DNA of 40,873 bases, taken from assembly GCA_002321895.1 (NCBI GenBank), contig DCMZ01000007.1, forward strand, positions 548-41,420. Direction: 5' to 3'. Numbering within the stretch: position 1 is the first letter of the stretch; every line of letters starts with the position of its first letter. Both the position numbers and the translations under genes were made by a program. Below are positions 16,181 to 23,910 of the stretch, one piece after another. The DNA is from Bdellovibrionaceae bacterium UBA1609 (lineage in GTDB: Bacteria > Bdellovibrionota > Bdellovibrionia > Bdellovibrionales > UBA1609). Below the pieces are notes generated by a model, which was not told the DNA's origin, ran no database searches, and worked only from the letters and a program-made list of their open reading frames with translations.

Positions 16181-16969
16181 TTACTCTTCGTAAAATGCTG
16201 CATCTAAATCTAGCCCAGTGAACTCACCAAGCTTTGTGTATCCACTCGCTGGTTCAGGATGTAAACGAGGGTTAACTCCATCTCCTGCTTCCCATGCACG
16301 ACAGTCATAGGGACCAATCGATACTTTCCAGCAATGTGTCGGTGGATGTGGAGCAAATGTATCCACATCAAAGTTTTTAAACCAAACAGAACCTCTTGCT
16401 TGTGAAGGAGCCTGTCCGTCACCTGTTTCTACATCATCATATCCATCGATCACGATAATGACTCCACCTTGGAAGTCTTGAAAGAAACCGTGAAATACGT
16501 CCTCTCCTAAAAAGTCATACCAAATATTGTACTCAGCAGCTTCCTCTAAACTTGTGTTAGGAAAGTAGGACTCATCGCCAGCTACAAAAACACCTTCATA
16601 ATATTGACCGTTATCATAGTAAGCGATCGAAATTCGGCCACCCCAACCGTCACCATACTGTTCAAGGTTAACGTTGAGTCGAACATCTTGTGGGTTATTC
16701 ATTGCACGCCCAGTGTACTTAGACATTCGAGTGACTTTTGCTGAATCTGAAGATCCTGAAACTACTAAATCAACTGAAGCTCCATCATCCCAATAGGCAC
16801 TTGGACTATCTGAATCGGTAGATCCCGGAGGTACATATGGAATGGTAGTATCAACACCAGTTCCAGTACTTCCATTAGAAGAGCTTTTTGATTGCTCAGC
16901 ACATCCCCATAACACGAGCATCATGCTTAACAGGCTAATAATAAGTTTTTTGTTCACTGTCCGTTTCAT
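16181..16969 (-). CDS. Lipoprotein of unknown function, first gene of a lipoprotein cluster
   Basis: 262 aa. MKRTVNKKLIISLLSMMLVLWGC is a lipoprotein signal with lipobox LWGC, followed by a low-complexity Ser/Gly/Thr linker of about 35 residues, as in surface-anchored proteins. The folded part is acidic and aromatic, with YGDGWGGRISIAYYDNGQYYEGVF and GGVIIVIDGYDD suggesting beta strands. It contains a Cys pair around HCWKVSIGPYDC. No family was recognised. It is probably transcribed from the candidate promoter at 17084-17110 and leads two more lipoprotein genes. Confidence 0.75.
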   Translation of the reverse strand: MKRTVNKKLIISLLSMMLVLWGCAEQSKSSSNGSTGTGVDTTIPYVPPGSTDSDSPSAYWDDGASVDLVVSGSSDSAKVTRMSKYTGRAMNNPQDVRLNVNLEQYGDGWGGRISIAYYDNGQYYEGVFVAGDESYFPNTSLEEAAEYNIWYDFLGEDVFHGFFQDFQGGVIIVIDGYDDVETGDGQAPSQARGSVWFKNFDVDTFAPHPPTHCWKVSIGPYDCRAWEAGDGVNPRLHPEPASGYTKLGEFTGLDLDAAFYEE

Positions 16970-17083
16970 AGGACTTATCCCCTTTTTAAGTTTTCTCTAC
17001 CTCTAGATATTGCCAAGCATGTGCCGATCTGAGATGCCAACTCTAAATACCTGTTTTTACTCATCTTAATAGGATTCGCCTCA

Positions 17084-17110
17084 ATTTTAGACGCTATGTA
17101 AAAATGTCAA
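17084..17110 (-). promoter_or_regulatory. Candidate promoter of the three-lipoprotein cluster
   Basis: On the minus strand a perfect -35 TTGACA (17110-17105) is followed after 15 bp by TAAAAT (17089-17084), five of six to the -10 consensus. The spacing is short by two. It lies about 115 bp upstream of the first lipoprotein start. Confidence 0.45.
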
Positions 17111-17261
17111 ACTCACCCCTCAACGACAAAAATTGTCCTTTTTTGAGAAGTCCGGAACGCCAAATTTACAGCTGAAATCCACCTGAAGGGGTGAAAATCG
17201 TTTCAAATTGAGACACTTTTCCTAAGTCTTCGTAATTTTTATGTAAATCCTGTTAGAGCGC

Positions 17262-17288
17262 TCAAGTCTTTAGTCTAGGTGACGATAC
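17262..17288 (+). promoter_or_regulatory. Sigma-28 (FliA)-like promoter
   Basis: TCAAGTCT (17262-17269), an 11-nt spacer and GACGATAC (17281-17288) match the sigma-28 consensus TAAAGTTT-N11-GCCGATAA at six of eight positions in each box with the exact spacer. It is 26 nt upstream of a 27-codon ORF. Confidence 0.5.
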
Positions 17289-17314
17289 ATATTGAGAGAG
17301 GAAATGTATTAAAT

Positions 17315-17398
17315 ATGACACTTTCAACAACAAACTTTATAGCCTTAGGAGTGGTTGTTTTCTTTGCCGCTCGCGTATTTATAGGTGTGATGGGCTGA
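17315..17398 (+). CDS. Possible 27-aa single-helix membrane peptide
   Basis: An ATG at 17315 opens a 27-codon frame ending in TGA at 17396-17398. Residues 8-27 (FIALGVVVFFAARVFIGVMG) are almost wholly hydrophobic and could span the membrane. The purine-rich GAGAGAGG lies 13 nt upstream, further than usual, and a two-codon ORF (ATG TAT TAA, 17304-17312) intervenes. The frame overlaps the 3' end of the SpoIID-domain gene on the other strand by 20 bp. The support is the sigma-28-like promoter 26 nt upstream and the coherent hydrophobicity; it could still be chance. Confidence 0.4.
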   Translation: MTLSTTNFIALGVVVFFAARVFIGVMG

Positions 17399-18596
17399 AA
17401 GAGCCTTTAGAATTGCGACTCATTTGAGATCGCGGAGTCTTATATCGAACCACTTTCGACAGTGGATAGTAGTGCTTTAAAATATTGAGGTAAGTTTGGC
17501 CCCTTTCCCCGAGGGATTTAGAGCCCCATTGGCAAAGTCCAACTCCATGCCCGTTCCCTTTTCCTTTAAATCGGACCTTCGCTCCAAGATCTTTCAGCTC
17601 AAAATAAGTGCTTTTAAGCCTAAAAAAACCAGCCCATTCTCGTAGCTTCTGACCTGAAATTTTCATACTTTTTCCACTTTCAAAAACCAAGTTCAGCTGA
17701 TCATGCCTACCAGAAGGCGTTTTTGACAAAGGCACAATCTTCTCCAGCAAACCCCATTTCTTAGGGACGCTGTTTTTGTAAAAACTCTGGGTCAAACTGA
17801 GCTTAGTGGGAGTATAGGTCCAACTGGAATGTGGGCTTTGAGGGCAAAACCTATCCTTAGTTGTGCCCATATTGTGAGCCCCTGGCCAAACATGGCCGGC
17901 GATTTCCGTATGGCCTCCACAGTCGGAATGGTAATAGGCCTTTAGATATTTACCTTGTCTATCCACCAAAAACTGCCCTGTGGTTTCTTGAATGGCTTTT
18001 AAGATTTTTTGCCTGTAAATAGGTGGCAACCTATCTTTGTTCGACTTTTTATAAACTTGATCTAACACAGAAGTTTTTAAATGAAAGGGCGCAAACTCTT
18101 GGGCTTTATAGAGGGAATGAAGAGTATAGCTCCTCGTTGCAACGGCTTGAGCCTTAAGAGTTTCCAAAGGCCAACTGGCAGGAACCTCAGAAGCCAAAAC
18201 TCCCAACAAATAGGCCTCCATGTTAACTTCGGCCACAATGTGTACTTTGCTTTCGGAAATAGGATATAAATAGACATTCCGGGGCAGGCTTTGTCCGGCT
18301 ATACTCAAATCGCTTCCAGATAGAGCCAAAGGCTTACCAGCCATATTCACCACAGTATTAAATCGATGGGAGCGTATCGTCCAAACCAATCGACCATCTA
18401 CTTTTTTAATATTTACTTCCAAGGATTTCATCGAGGGGATGGCAACCGGTTTATAAGGAGTTTCGTAATCCACTTCCAACCCCAGGCCAGAAATCTGAAT
18501 CGGAAACCTATGCAACGTCTTCAAGTGCAAACGAACCACTTCCTCCGCCTGCACTGAAACACCTAAAAAAAAGACGAATACCCAACCCCAACGCAT
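17379..18596 (-). CDS. SpoIID/LytB-domain protein (amidase enhancer type)
   Basis: 405 aa with a signal peptide (MRWGWVFVFFLGVSVQA). The SpoIID signatures are clear: VNMEAYLLGVLASEVPASWPLETLKAQAVATRSYTL (about 124-159), AYYHSDCGGHTE, and near the C-terminus GKGNGHGVGLCQWGSKSLGERGQTYLNILKHYYP. In Bacillus SpoIID is a lytic transglycosylase acting on denuded peptidoglycan; homologues outside spore-formers occur widely and are usually linked to cell-wall processing. It is the last gene of a minus-strand operon, starting 5 bp after the slipin gene. A basic, Ser-rich tail follows the domain. Cell-wall remodelling is expected; the substrate here is not known. Confidence 0.9.
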   Translation of the reverse strand: MRWGWVFVFFLGVSVQAEEVVRLHLKTLHRFPIQISGLGLEVDYETPYKPVAIPSMKSLEVNIKKVDGRLVWTIRSHRFNTVVNMAGKPLALSGSDLSIAGQSLPRNVYLYPISESKVHIVAEVNMEAYLLGVLASEVPASWPLETLKAQAVATRSYTLHSLYKAQEFAPFHLKTSVLDQVYKKSNKDRLPPIYRQKILKAIQETTGQFLVDRQGKYLKAYYHSDCGGHTEIAGHVWPGAHNMGTTKDRFCPQSPHSSWTYTPTKLSLTQSFYKNSVPKKWGLLEKIVPLSKTPSGRHDQLNLVFESGKSMKISGQKLREWAGFFRLKSTYFELKDLGAKVRFKGKGNGHGVGLCQWGSKSLGERGQTYLNILKHYYPLSKVVRYKTPRSQMSRNSKGSFSPSHL

Positions 18597-18601
18597 TGTA
18601 T

Positions 18602-19357
18602 TTATGAGGGGTTAGAAGGATGGGCCTTTTCAAAAAATGGCTTCATTAATTCTAATGGGACTGGAAACACAACTGTATTAGAGGTTTCGTTACTGATTTC
18701 ACTTAAAGTGTGTAAGTACGCCAAACTTATAGCTGAAGAATCGTTCGCCATTTTACGAGCCGCTTGCGCCAACTTCTCAGACCGCTCCAATTCCCCTTCC
18801 GCACTAATCACTTTTGCACGTCTTTCCCGTTCCGCCTCTGCTTGACGAGCCATGGCTCTTTGCATTTCGCTAGGTAGATCAATCTGCTTCATTTCCACAG
18901 CTGTCACTTTAATACCCCATGGCTCAGTGGCTTCGTCTAAACTCTCTTGCAAAGATTGGTTGATCGCCTCTCGATTACTTAAAAGATCATCCATCTCATA
19001 TTTACCCAGGCTTGATCTCAATGTGGTCTGAGCTAACTGGCTAGTGGCAAAGTAATAATCTTCAATCTGAGTGATGGCCGACTCAGGATTAACAATACGA
19101 AAGTACATCACCGCATTTACCTTCATACTGACATTATCTCTGGTAATAATATCTTGTGGCTGCACATCCATAGTTACTGTACGAGTATCCACTTTAATTA
19201 ACCGATCCACTACGGGAATGATAAAATTGATTCCAGGCCCTTTCACATCAATCAACCGACCAAATCGAAGCACCACCCCTCGCTCCCATTCGGAGAGGAT
19301 GCGGACCATCGAACCAATAACAAACACTAAAAAGACAATAAGATACATATAGGACAT
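18602..19357 (-). CDS. Slipin/stomatin-like SPFH membrane protein
   Basis: 251 aa. An N-terminal membrane helix (3-19) is followed by the SPFH band-7 domain: EWERGVVLRFGRLIDVKGPGINFIIPVVDRLIKVDTRTVTMDVQPQDIITRDNVSMKVNAVMYFRI. Then comes a helical region with AEAERERRAKVISAEGELERSEKLAQAA typical of slipins. It starts immediately after the NfeD gene stop with no gap, the conserved NfeD-slipin pairing. SPFH proteins form large membrane rings around proteases; the archaeal partner stomatin PH1511 is cleaved by the NfeD protease PH1510. The whole family length is present and nothing unusual is seen. Confidence 0.93.
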   Translation of the reverse strand: MSYMYLIVFLVFVIGSMVRILSEWERGVVLRFGRLIDVKGPGINFIIPVVDRLIKVDTRTVTMDVQPQDIITRDNVSMKVNAVMYFRIVNPESAITQIEDYYFATSQLAQTTLRSSLGKYEMDDLLSNREAINQSLQESLDEATEPWGIKVTAVEMKQIDLPSEMQRAMARQAEAERERRAKVISAEGELERSEKLAQAARKMANDSSAISLAYLHTLSEISNETSNTVVFPVPLELMKPFFEKAHPSNPS

Positions 19358-20788
19358 TTAAGACTCCTCGTTGGTGGGTTCAACTATCAAAGTAAGACCT
19401 TTGACTTCGACAACTTTAATTTTCATTCCTTCAGATAATTCATGGGAAGAGCGAATGTTCCATAGCTCCCCCAAAACTTTTGCTTTCCCTTGATTCGGCT
19501 GCCCCTCTTTCACAGAATTCACTTGTGAAACTCGGTCCAACATTTCCTCTGCCGACCCTCGCACCCGGGTTTTTCTAACGTTAAAAGCCGCATAGGCAAT
19601 CATCATGGTGATCACCCCCAAACCCAAACTGGATGCTACTATCATATGAATTGGCAACTCATACCCCGTTTTCGCTTCATCAAACAAAATAATACTTCCA
19701 AAGACAAAGGCGGCAATTCCACCTAAGCCTAACATTCCAAAACTCGGCAAAAAGGCTTCGCCAATCAAAAAGCCGATACCCAGAACGATCAGGGCTACAC
19801 CGGCCCATGTGACCTCCATCATATCCAAACTGATCAATGAAAAAACTAAACCAATAGCGCCAACAACACCGGGAACAATAGTTCCGGGATGAGTGAGCTC
19901 AAAATAAATGAGCGCAAGACTTCCCATAAACATCATATAGGCCACTTGCGGATTGGCCACGAGCTTTAAGATATTCTCTCTCAAGTCAGAACCGATAGGC
20001 TTTAAATCTCCCACAACCACTTGAGTGGTTGTTTTCTCTGTTAGAAGAACAGTTCTTCCATGAGCGTAATCCAAAAACTCCTGCTTTGTCTCTGCCAGAA
20101 AATCAATGGCACCTAACTTAACAGCTTCCCGAGCACTTACGGCCTTGGCTTCGGTGATGATCTCCTTACTAAACTCCAAGTTTCGCTTTCGAAGTTTAGT
20201 TACACCCTCCATCCAACTGACAGTGTCGTTTATAAGCTTCTTCCTTAGATCATCTGGGATTTCTTTTTGAGCACCAGATACCGGAGTGGCAGCACCAATA
20301 TTTGTCGCCACCATCGCTCCTGAAACATGACATGACTGCATAATTATAGCACCCGCACTTCCCGCGTGGGCTCCACTGGGAGAGATCAAGCATAAGATAG
20401 GAATCGGTGAATTTAAAATAGTGGTCACAATTTTCCGAGTGGCTGGTAGAGCGCCTCCTGGCGTATTGATCGTAATCAACATGGACTTACAGCCCCACTC
20501 CTTAGTCAGTTCAAGATTTCTTTCTAGCGAATCTTGTGTAGCTGGCCCAATCGCACCTTCAATCATCATCTCTGAAGTGCAAGCGCTTCCACCCATCTTC
20601 ACATTCGATGGACCTTCCGAGCTTGTAGAGTCAGATTCTTGAGCTTGCCCACGGGCCACCTGTGCCTGAACTAATTTTTGTATTTCCTTGATCTGCGATC
20701 CACCCCAGTTAGCCCAAGCTCCGCTCGTACAATGTAGAGCAAACCAAATCCCCAAAATTCGTGACCACTTTTTCTTAGGTAACTTCAT
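19358..20788 (-). CDS. nfeD: NfeD-family membrane-bound serine protease
   Basis: 476 aa, the long NfeD form. A signal-like segment (about 11-26) precedes a ClpP-like serine protease domain (about 70-260) with LITINTPGGALPATRKIVTTIL, the nucleophile Ser in SGAHAGSAGAIIMQS and a candidate catalytic Lys in DLRKKLINDTVSWM. Several membrane helices follow (about 290-400), then a soluble OB-fold domain with GEGQ-like GKAKVLGELWNI and IKVVEVKGLTLIVEP. It is followed without a gap by the slipin gene, its usual partner, and preceded by a small unknown gene 2 bp upstream. Membrane-protein quality control is the usual proposal for the pair. Confidence 0.92.
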   Translation of the reverse strand: MKLPKKKWSRILGIWFALHCTSGAWANWGGSQIKEIQKLVQAQVARGQAQESDSTSSEGPSNVKMGGSACTSEMMIEGAIGPATQDSLERNLELTKEWGCKSMLITINTPGGALPATRKIVTTILNSPIPILCLISPSGAHAGSAGAIIMQSCHVSGAMVATNIGAATPVSGAQKEIPDDLRKKLINDTVSWMEGVTKLRKRNLEFSKEIITEAKAVSAREAVKLGAIDFLAETKQEFLDYAHGRTVLLTEKTTTQVVVGDLKPIGSDLRENILKLVANPQVAYMMFMGSLALIYFELTHPGTIVPGVVGAIGLVFSLISLDMMEVTWAGVALIVLGIGFLIGEAFLPSFGMLGLGGIAAFVFGSIILFDEAKTGYELPIHMIVASSLGLGVITMMIAYAAFNVRKTRVRGSAEEMLDRVSQVNSVKEGQPNQGKAKVLGELWNIRSSHELSEGMKIKVVEVKGLTLIVEPTNEES

Positions 20789-20790
20789 AC

Positions 20791-21183
20791 TTAATTCTCC
20801 TCCGACAAGGACTTAAGCAAATTCCAAGTTTCGCGCTTGAGGGAGGAAGTCTTCAACAAATCCGACAAACTGTGAGTTTCTAAAATCTGCTGAGCAGCAC
20901 TTTTACTGGATCCCTTCAACAGAGCTCCAAAACTAATCACCCTCAAATTTGTGGTCTTTTCTAGGTTTTCAAATTCTGTGGGAGTTAGAATCGAATTGAT
21001 TTCAACCGGAGCTGCCGCTTTGATCTTCTGCAAAAGCTGAGATTCGGCGGATTCCATTTCTTCGGGGACTAAAAAAATGGTTTGTAGGACATGAGAAGGA
21101 ATCGAAGGCATCTGATCCAAAACAACATTTCGTACTCCCAAGACGTCCTTAATGTACTGCAAATCATGTTGTTGAATGGACAT
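20791..21183 (-). CDS. Small protein of unknown function leading the nfeD operon
   Basis: 130 aa, no signal peptide or membrane helix. It is mostly helical, with a leucine-rich C-terminal half (THSLSDLLKTSSLKRETWNLLKSLSEEN). No family was recognised. The stop is 2 bp before the nfeD start, and the start lies 30 bp downstream of a good candidate promoter, so it is almost certainly co-expressed with NfeD and slipin. It could be a cytoplasmic adaptor of that complex, which is inference from position only. Confidence 0.75.
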   Translation of the reverse strand: MSIQQHDLQYIKDVLGVRNVVLDQMPSIPSHVLQTIFLVPEEMESAESQLLQKIKAAAPVEINSILTPTEFENLEKTTNLRVISFGALLKGSSKSAAQQILETHSLSDLLKTSSLKRETWNLLKSLSEEN

Positions 21184-21212
21184 CTACAAATCCCCTATTG
21201 AAGTTCCCCGAC

Positions 21213-21241
21213 AGTGTATGGAAGACCTGGTCCAAGGTCAA
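21213..21241 (-). promoter_or_regulatory. Candidate sigma-70 promoter of the nfeD operon
   Basis: On the minus strand TTGACC (21241-21236, five of six to consensus) is followed after exactly 17 bp by TACACT (21218-21213, four of six). It is about 30 bp upstream of the first gene start. Confidence 0.55.
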
Positions 21242-21351
21242 AAAGGACCGGTGAAATCCGCTCAATAGCAGTGCGTCAATAGCCCAATTCTAAAACCGGT
21301 AAGCCTTGCCGATCCCAAAGCCGAGTCCTCATGGTGTTTTCTCCACTTGCC

Positions 21352-21379
21352 TAAAGATTTCGGCCCTTCTCGGCGATCA
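21352..21379 (+). promoter_or_regulatory. Sigma-28 (FliA)-like promoter of the zinc-ribbon gene
   Basis: TAAAGATT (21352-21359) matches the sigma-28 -35 box at seven of eight positions. GGCGATCA (21372-21379) matches the -10 box at six of eight. The spacer is 12 rather than 11. The zinc-ribbon start codon is 40 nt downstream. Confidence 0.45.
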
Positions 21380-21419
21380 GTTCATTGTCTCCACAACAAC
21401 TTCAAGGACGAGGTGAGCA

Positions 21420-21641
21420 ATGAAGGAAAAGAACAGCAACAACATCATTCACGAATGGAATATCATCGACACTCCTTCGCGAGAAGAAATCATTAAAGAA
21501 GAATACAATCATTGCAGCCTATGTGGCGAAGAACTCATGTTCACCCACAACACGGACTTTCGCTTTCTAAAAGTTGAGGAAGAAGCTGAATGTATGAGTT
21601 GCGGAGTTCGACACAAAAAAGATCACCACATACTTCAGTGA
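21420..21641 (+). CDS. Small zinc-ribbon-like protein
   Basis: 73 aa. Two CxxC pairs, CSLC (32-35) and CMSC (58-61), are spaced as in a zinc ribbon, with a charged body (FRFLKVEEEAE) between. GAGGTGA precedes the ATG. Its stop abuts the uvrC stop on the other strand with no gap. The sigma-28-like promoter upstream suggests expression with the motility or attack-phase programme, if the organism is Bdellovibrio-like. The function is unknown; a metal-stabilised binding module is all that can be said. Confidence 0.75.
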   Translation: MKEKNSNNIIHEWNIIDTPSREEIIKEEYNHCSLCGEELMFTHNTDFRFLKVEEEAECMSCGVRHKKDHHILQ

Positions 21642-23600
21642 TCAATCTTCCGAGGAATTTTCAGACACATCCTCGGAAAGTACGGACTTAATTCTTTCCG
21701 CCAATGCGAGATTGAAGGTTTTCAAATCGGCAATCTCTTCCACGCTGGCCTTTCTGATTTCATCCAGGGATTTGAAATTCTTCAGTAGAATAGATTTCCT
21801 CTTTGTACCCAATCCAGAAATACTATCTAAATCGGATTCAATGGTTCGCTTGTCACGCAGCTTACGATGATAAGTGATGGCAAATCGATGGGCTTCATCT
21901 CTCAGTGACACTAAAATTTGAAAGGCTTCGGAATGAGTGCGAAACGTCAAATAATTACTTCGCCCGGGAAGAAAAAACCGCTCCTCCGTTTGTTCAATAG
22001 CTTGATCTTCAAACTTACCCTTAGTTCGAGCCTTAGCGAGGCCCACCAATGGAATATCGGGACGTTTTAAATCTTTCAATACCTCAATGGCCATTTTTAG
22101 CTGACCTTTACCTCCATCAACCACAATAAGATCTGGATCTGCATACTCACGGTGGGCTAACCTTCGACTCAGAACCTCTTTCATAGAAGCAAAGTCATTG
22201 GGCCCTTCTACGGTTTTGATCTTATACCTTCTGTAATCGCTCTTTTTAGGCAACCCGTCTTCAAACACCACCTGACTGGCAACAGACTCTTCCCCTTGCA
22301 GGTTGGAAATATCAAAACACTCAATACGTATGGGAGTTTCGGACAAACCAAATCGCTCTTTAATCTCCAACAATCCATTCAGTCGCCCCTCTTGCTTGGT
22401 CACTTGCGTTTTGAAGTGAGCTTCGGCATTTTTATAGGCCAAATGGATCAATTCATTCTTTTCACCGGAAGGAACGTGCACCACATCGGCTTGGCGCCCC
22501 TGTAGTTCCAAAAACACCTGGCGAAGCAATTTTAAAATGTCTCCACCAAGATCAACCGTTACTAGAATTTGATCAGGAATGACATTTTCCATATAGTACT
22601 GACTTAAAAATGAGGTGAACCACTCTTTAATCTCTTCATCCGGTGAATCTTTATCCAGTCGTGGTAAAAAAGTGTACCGGGACCCAATCACTCGCCCACT
22701 CCGAGCGTGAATGGACTCCACCAAGGTGCCTCGATGATCTCCAACAAAGACAAAAGCATCTTGATCCAACTTGCCATTGGCATCCACGACATTCTGTCGC
22801 TCCCAAATTTTCTTTACACTGTAAAGGGCATCTCTATATCTCGCCGCAGCTTCATAGCGTTCATTATCGGAGGCCTCATTCATATTATCTTCTAAGAGTT
22901 TTGTAACTTTTTGATCCTCGCCTCTCAGAAACTCCAAAGCGTGACTTAAATCGTCCGAATATTCTTTTTTACTAATATAATCCACACAGGGCGCTTTACA
23001 TCGATGAATTTCATAGGTCATGCATGGACGCTTACGGGAAGTGAAGTCCGAGTTTTTGCAATCTCGAATTTTATAAGTCTTGTTCACAAAATCAATGGTC
23101 TCCCGTACAGCAAATCCAGATGTGTAAGGTCCAAAATAAAGGGAGCCATCGTGTTTTACTTTTCGACACATGGAAAACTTGGGAAAATCGTGTTTTACCG
23201 AACATTTAATATAGGGATAGTTTCTATCATCTTTGAGACGAACATTGTAACGGGGCTTATATTTTTTAATCAAAGAGGCTTCGAGTAAAAACGCCTCCAC
23301 TTCTGTGTCCGTTAGTATGTAATCTATATGCTGAATCTTTGCCACCAAGTAGGTGGTCTTTACGGAAACATCTTTCCCTTGAGAGAAATAGGATCGCACA
23401 CGATGGCGAAGGTTTTTTGCCTTCCCTACGTAGATGACAGTGTCTTTGTCATTTTTCATTATATAGACACCGGAAGTTTGCGGAAATTCTCTGACTTGAG
23501 CTTTTAAATCTTCAATTCGCTCACCCAGAGGTTTCTGGTTGGCTTGCTTTGGATCCTCTGGTTTAGATTTTCCGTCATCCGGGTTCTTCTTTTTGGCCAT
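21642..23600 (-). CDS. uvrC: Excinuclease ABC subunit C
   Basis: 652 aa, normal UvrC length. A charged N-terminal extension of about 25 residues (Lys/Asp/Pro-rich) precedes the GIY-YIG nuclease domain (GVYIMKNDKDTVIYVGKAKNLRHRVRSYF, from about residue 45). Then follow a Cys-rich segment (CMTYEIHRCKAPCVDY), a UVR motif (LEDNMNEASDNERYEAAARYRDAL), the RNase-H-like endonuclease domain (IECFDISNLQGEESVAS, LIVVDGGKGQL) and a helix-hairpin-helix (LDSISGLGTKRKSILLKNFKS). UvrC makes the 3' and 5' incisions in nucleotide excision repair with UvrA and UvrB; uvrB lies about 6 kb away on the same strand. Confidence 0.97.
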   Translation of the reverse strand: MAKKKNPDDGKSKPEDPKQANQKPLGERIEDLKAQVREFPQTSGVYIMKNDKDTVIYVGKAKNLRHRVRSYFSQGKDVSVKTTYLVAKIQHIDYILTDTEVEAFLLEASLIKKYKPRYNVRLKDDRNYPYIKCSVKHDFPKFSMCRKVKHDGSLYFGPYTSGFAVRETIDFVNKTYKIRDCKNSDFTSRKRPCMTYEIHRCKAPCVDYISKKEYSDDLSHALEFLRGEDQKVTKLLEDNMNEASDNERYEAAARYRDALYSVKKIWERQNVVDANGKLDQDAFVFVGDHRGTLVESIHARSGRVIGSRYTFLPRLDKDSPDEEIKEWFTSFLSQYYMENVIPDQILVTVDLGGDILKLLRQVFLELQGRQADVVHVPSGEKNELIHLAYKNAEAHFKTQVTKQEGRLNGLLEIKERFGLSETPIRIECFDISNLQGEESVASQVVFEDGLPKKSDYRRYKIKTVEGPNDFASMKEVLSRRLAHREYADPDLIVVDGGKGQLKMAIEVLKDLKRPDIPLVGLAKARTKGKFEDQAIEQTEERFFLPGRSNYLTFRTHSEAFQILVSLRDEAHRFAITYHRKLRDKRTIESDLDSISGLGTKRKSILLKNFKSLDEIRKASVEEIADLKTFNLALAERIKSVLSEDVSENSSED

Positions 23601-23910
23601 GGACTATAACTTACGAAGTATGGACGAAGGAGACAATAGGTTAATCCTAACCTGGGCCATATTTTCTAGTATTTTTATTTATTGATACTTCCCATATCGT
23701 CTCTAGCATTATTTACAAACACAGTGACCGCAACTCTAGAATTTCGAATCAATGGACGGTTCCTACTGTGTGGAATGGAGTGAAGATTAGAGTTTTGTTG
23801 AGATCTCGGAATTCTTAATTAAACTGTGGCCTCTTCAATGGTCAATGTGGTAGACCTTCCTCTTTCAAATTCACATCATTTTCAAAATAAAAAATTTAGT
23901 AGGAGTTGGA
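23601..23910. other. Divergent uvrC/sulP intergenic region
   Basis: 310 bp between divergent genes. TTGAGA (23798-23803), a 16-bp spacer and TAAACT (23820-23825) form a modest plus-strand promoter candidate about 85 bp upstream of the SulP start. I found no hairpin or repeat of note and no convincing uvrC promoter. Confidence 0.4.

Noticed and set aside
23683..23690. Sigma-28-like GACGATAT on the minus strand upstream of uvrC
   Set aside because: No matching -35 box occurs at the required 15-bp distance.
23892..23900. TTTAGTAGG before the SulP start, resembling a BlaI half-site
   Set aside because: There is no second half-site in inverted orientation, and the bases double as the ribosome-binding site. 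Chance is the simpler reading.
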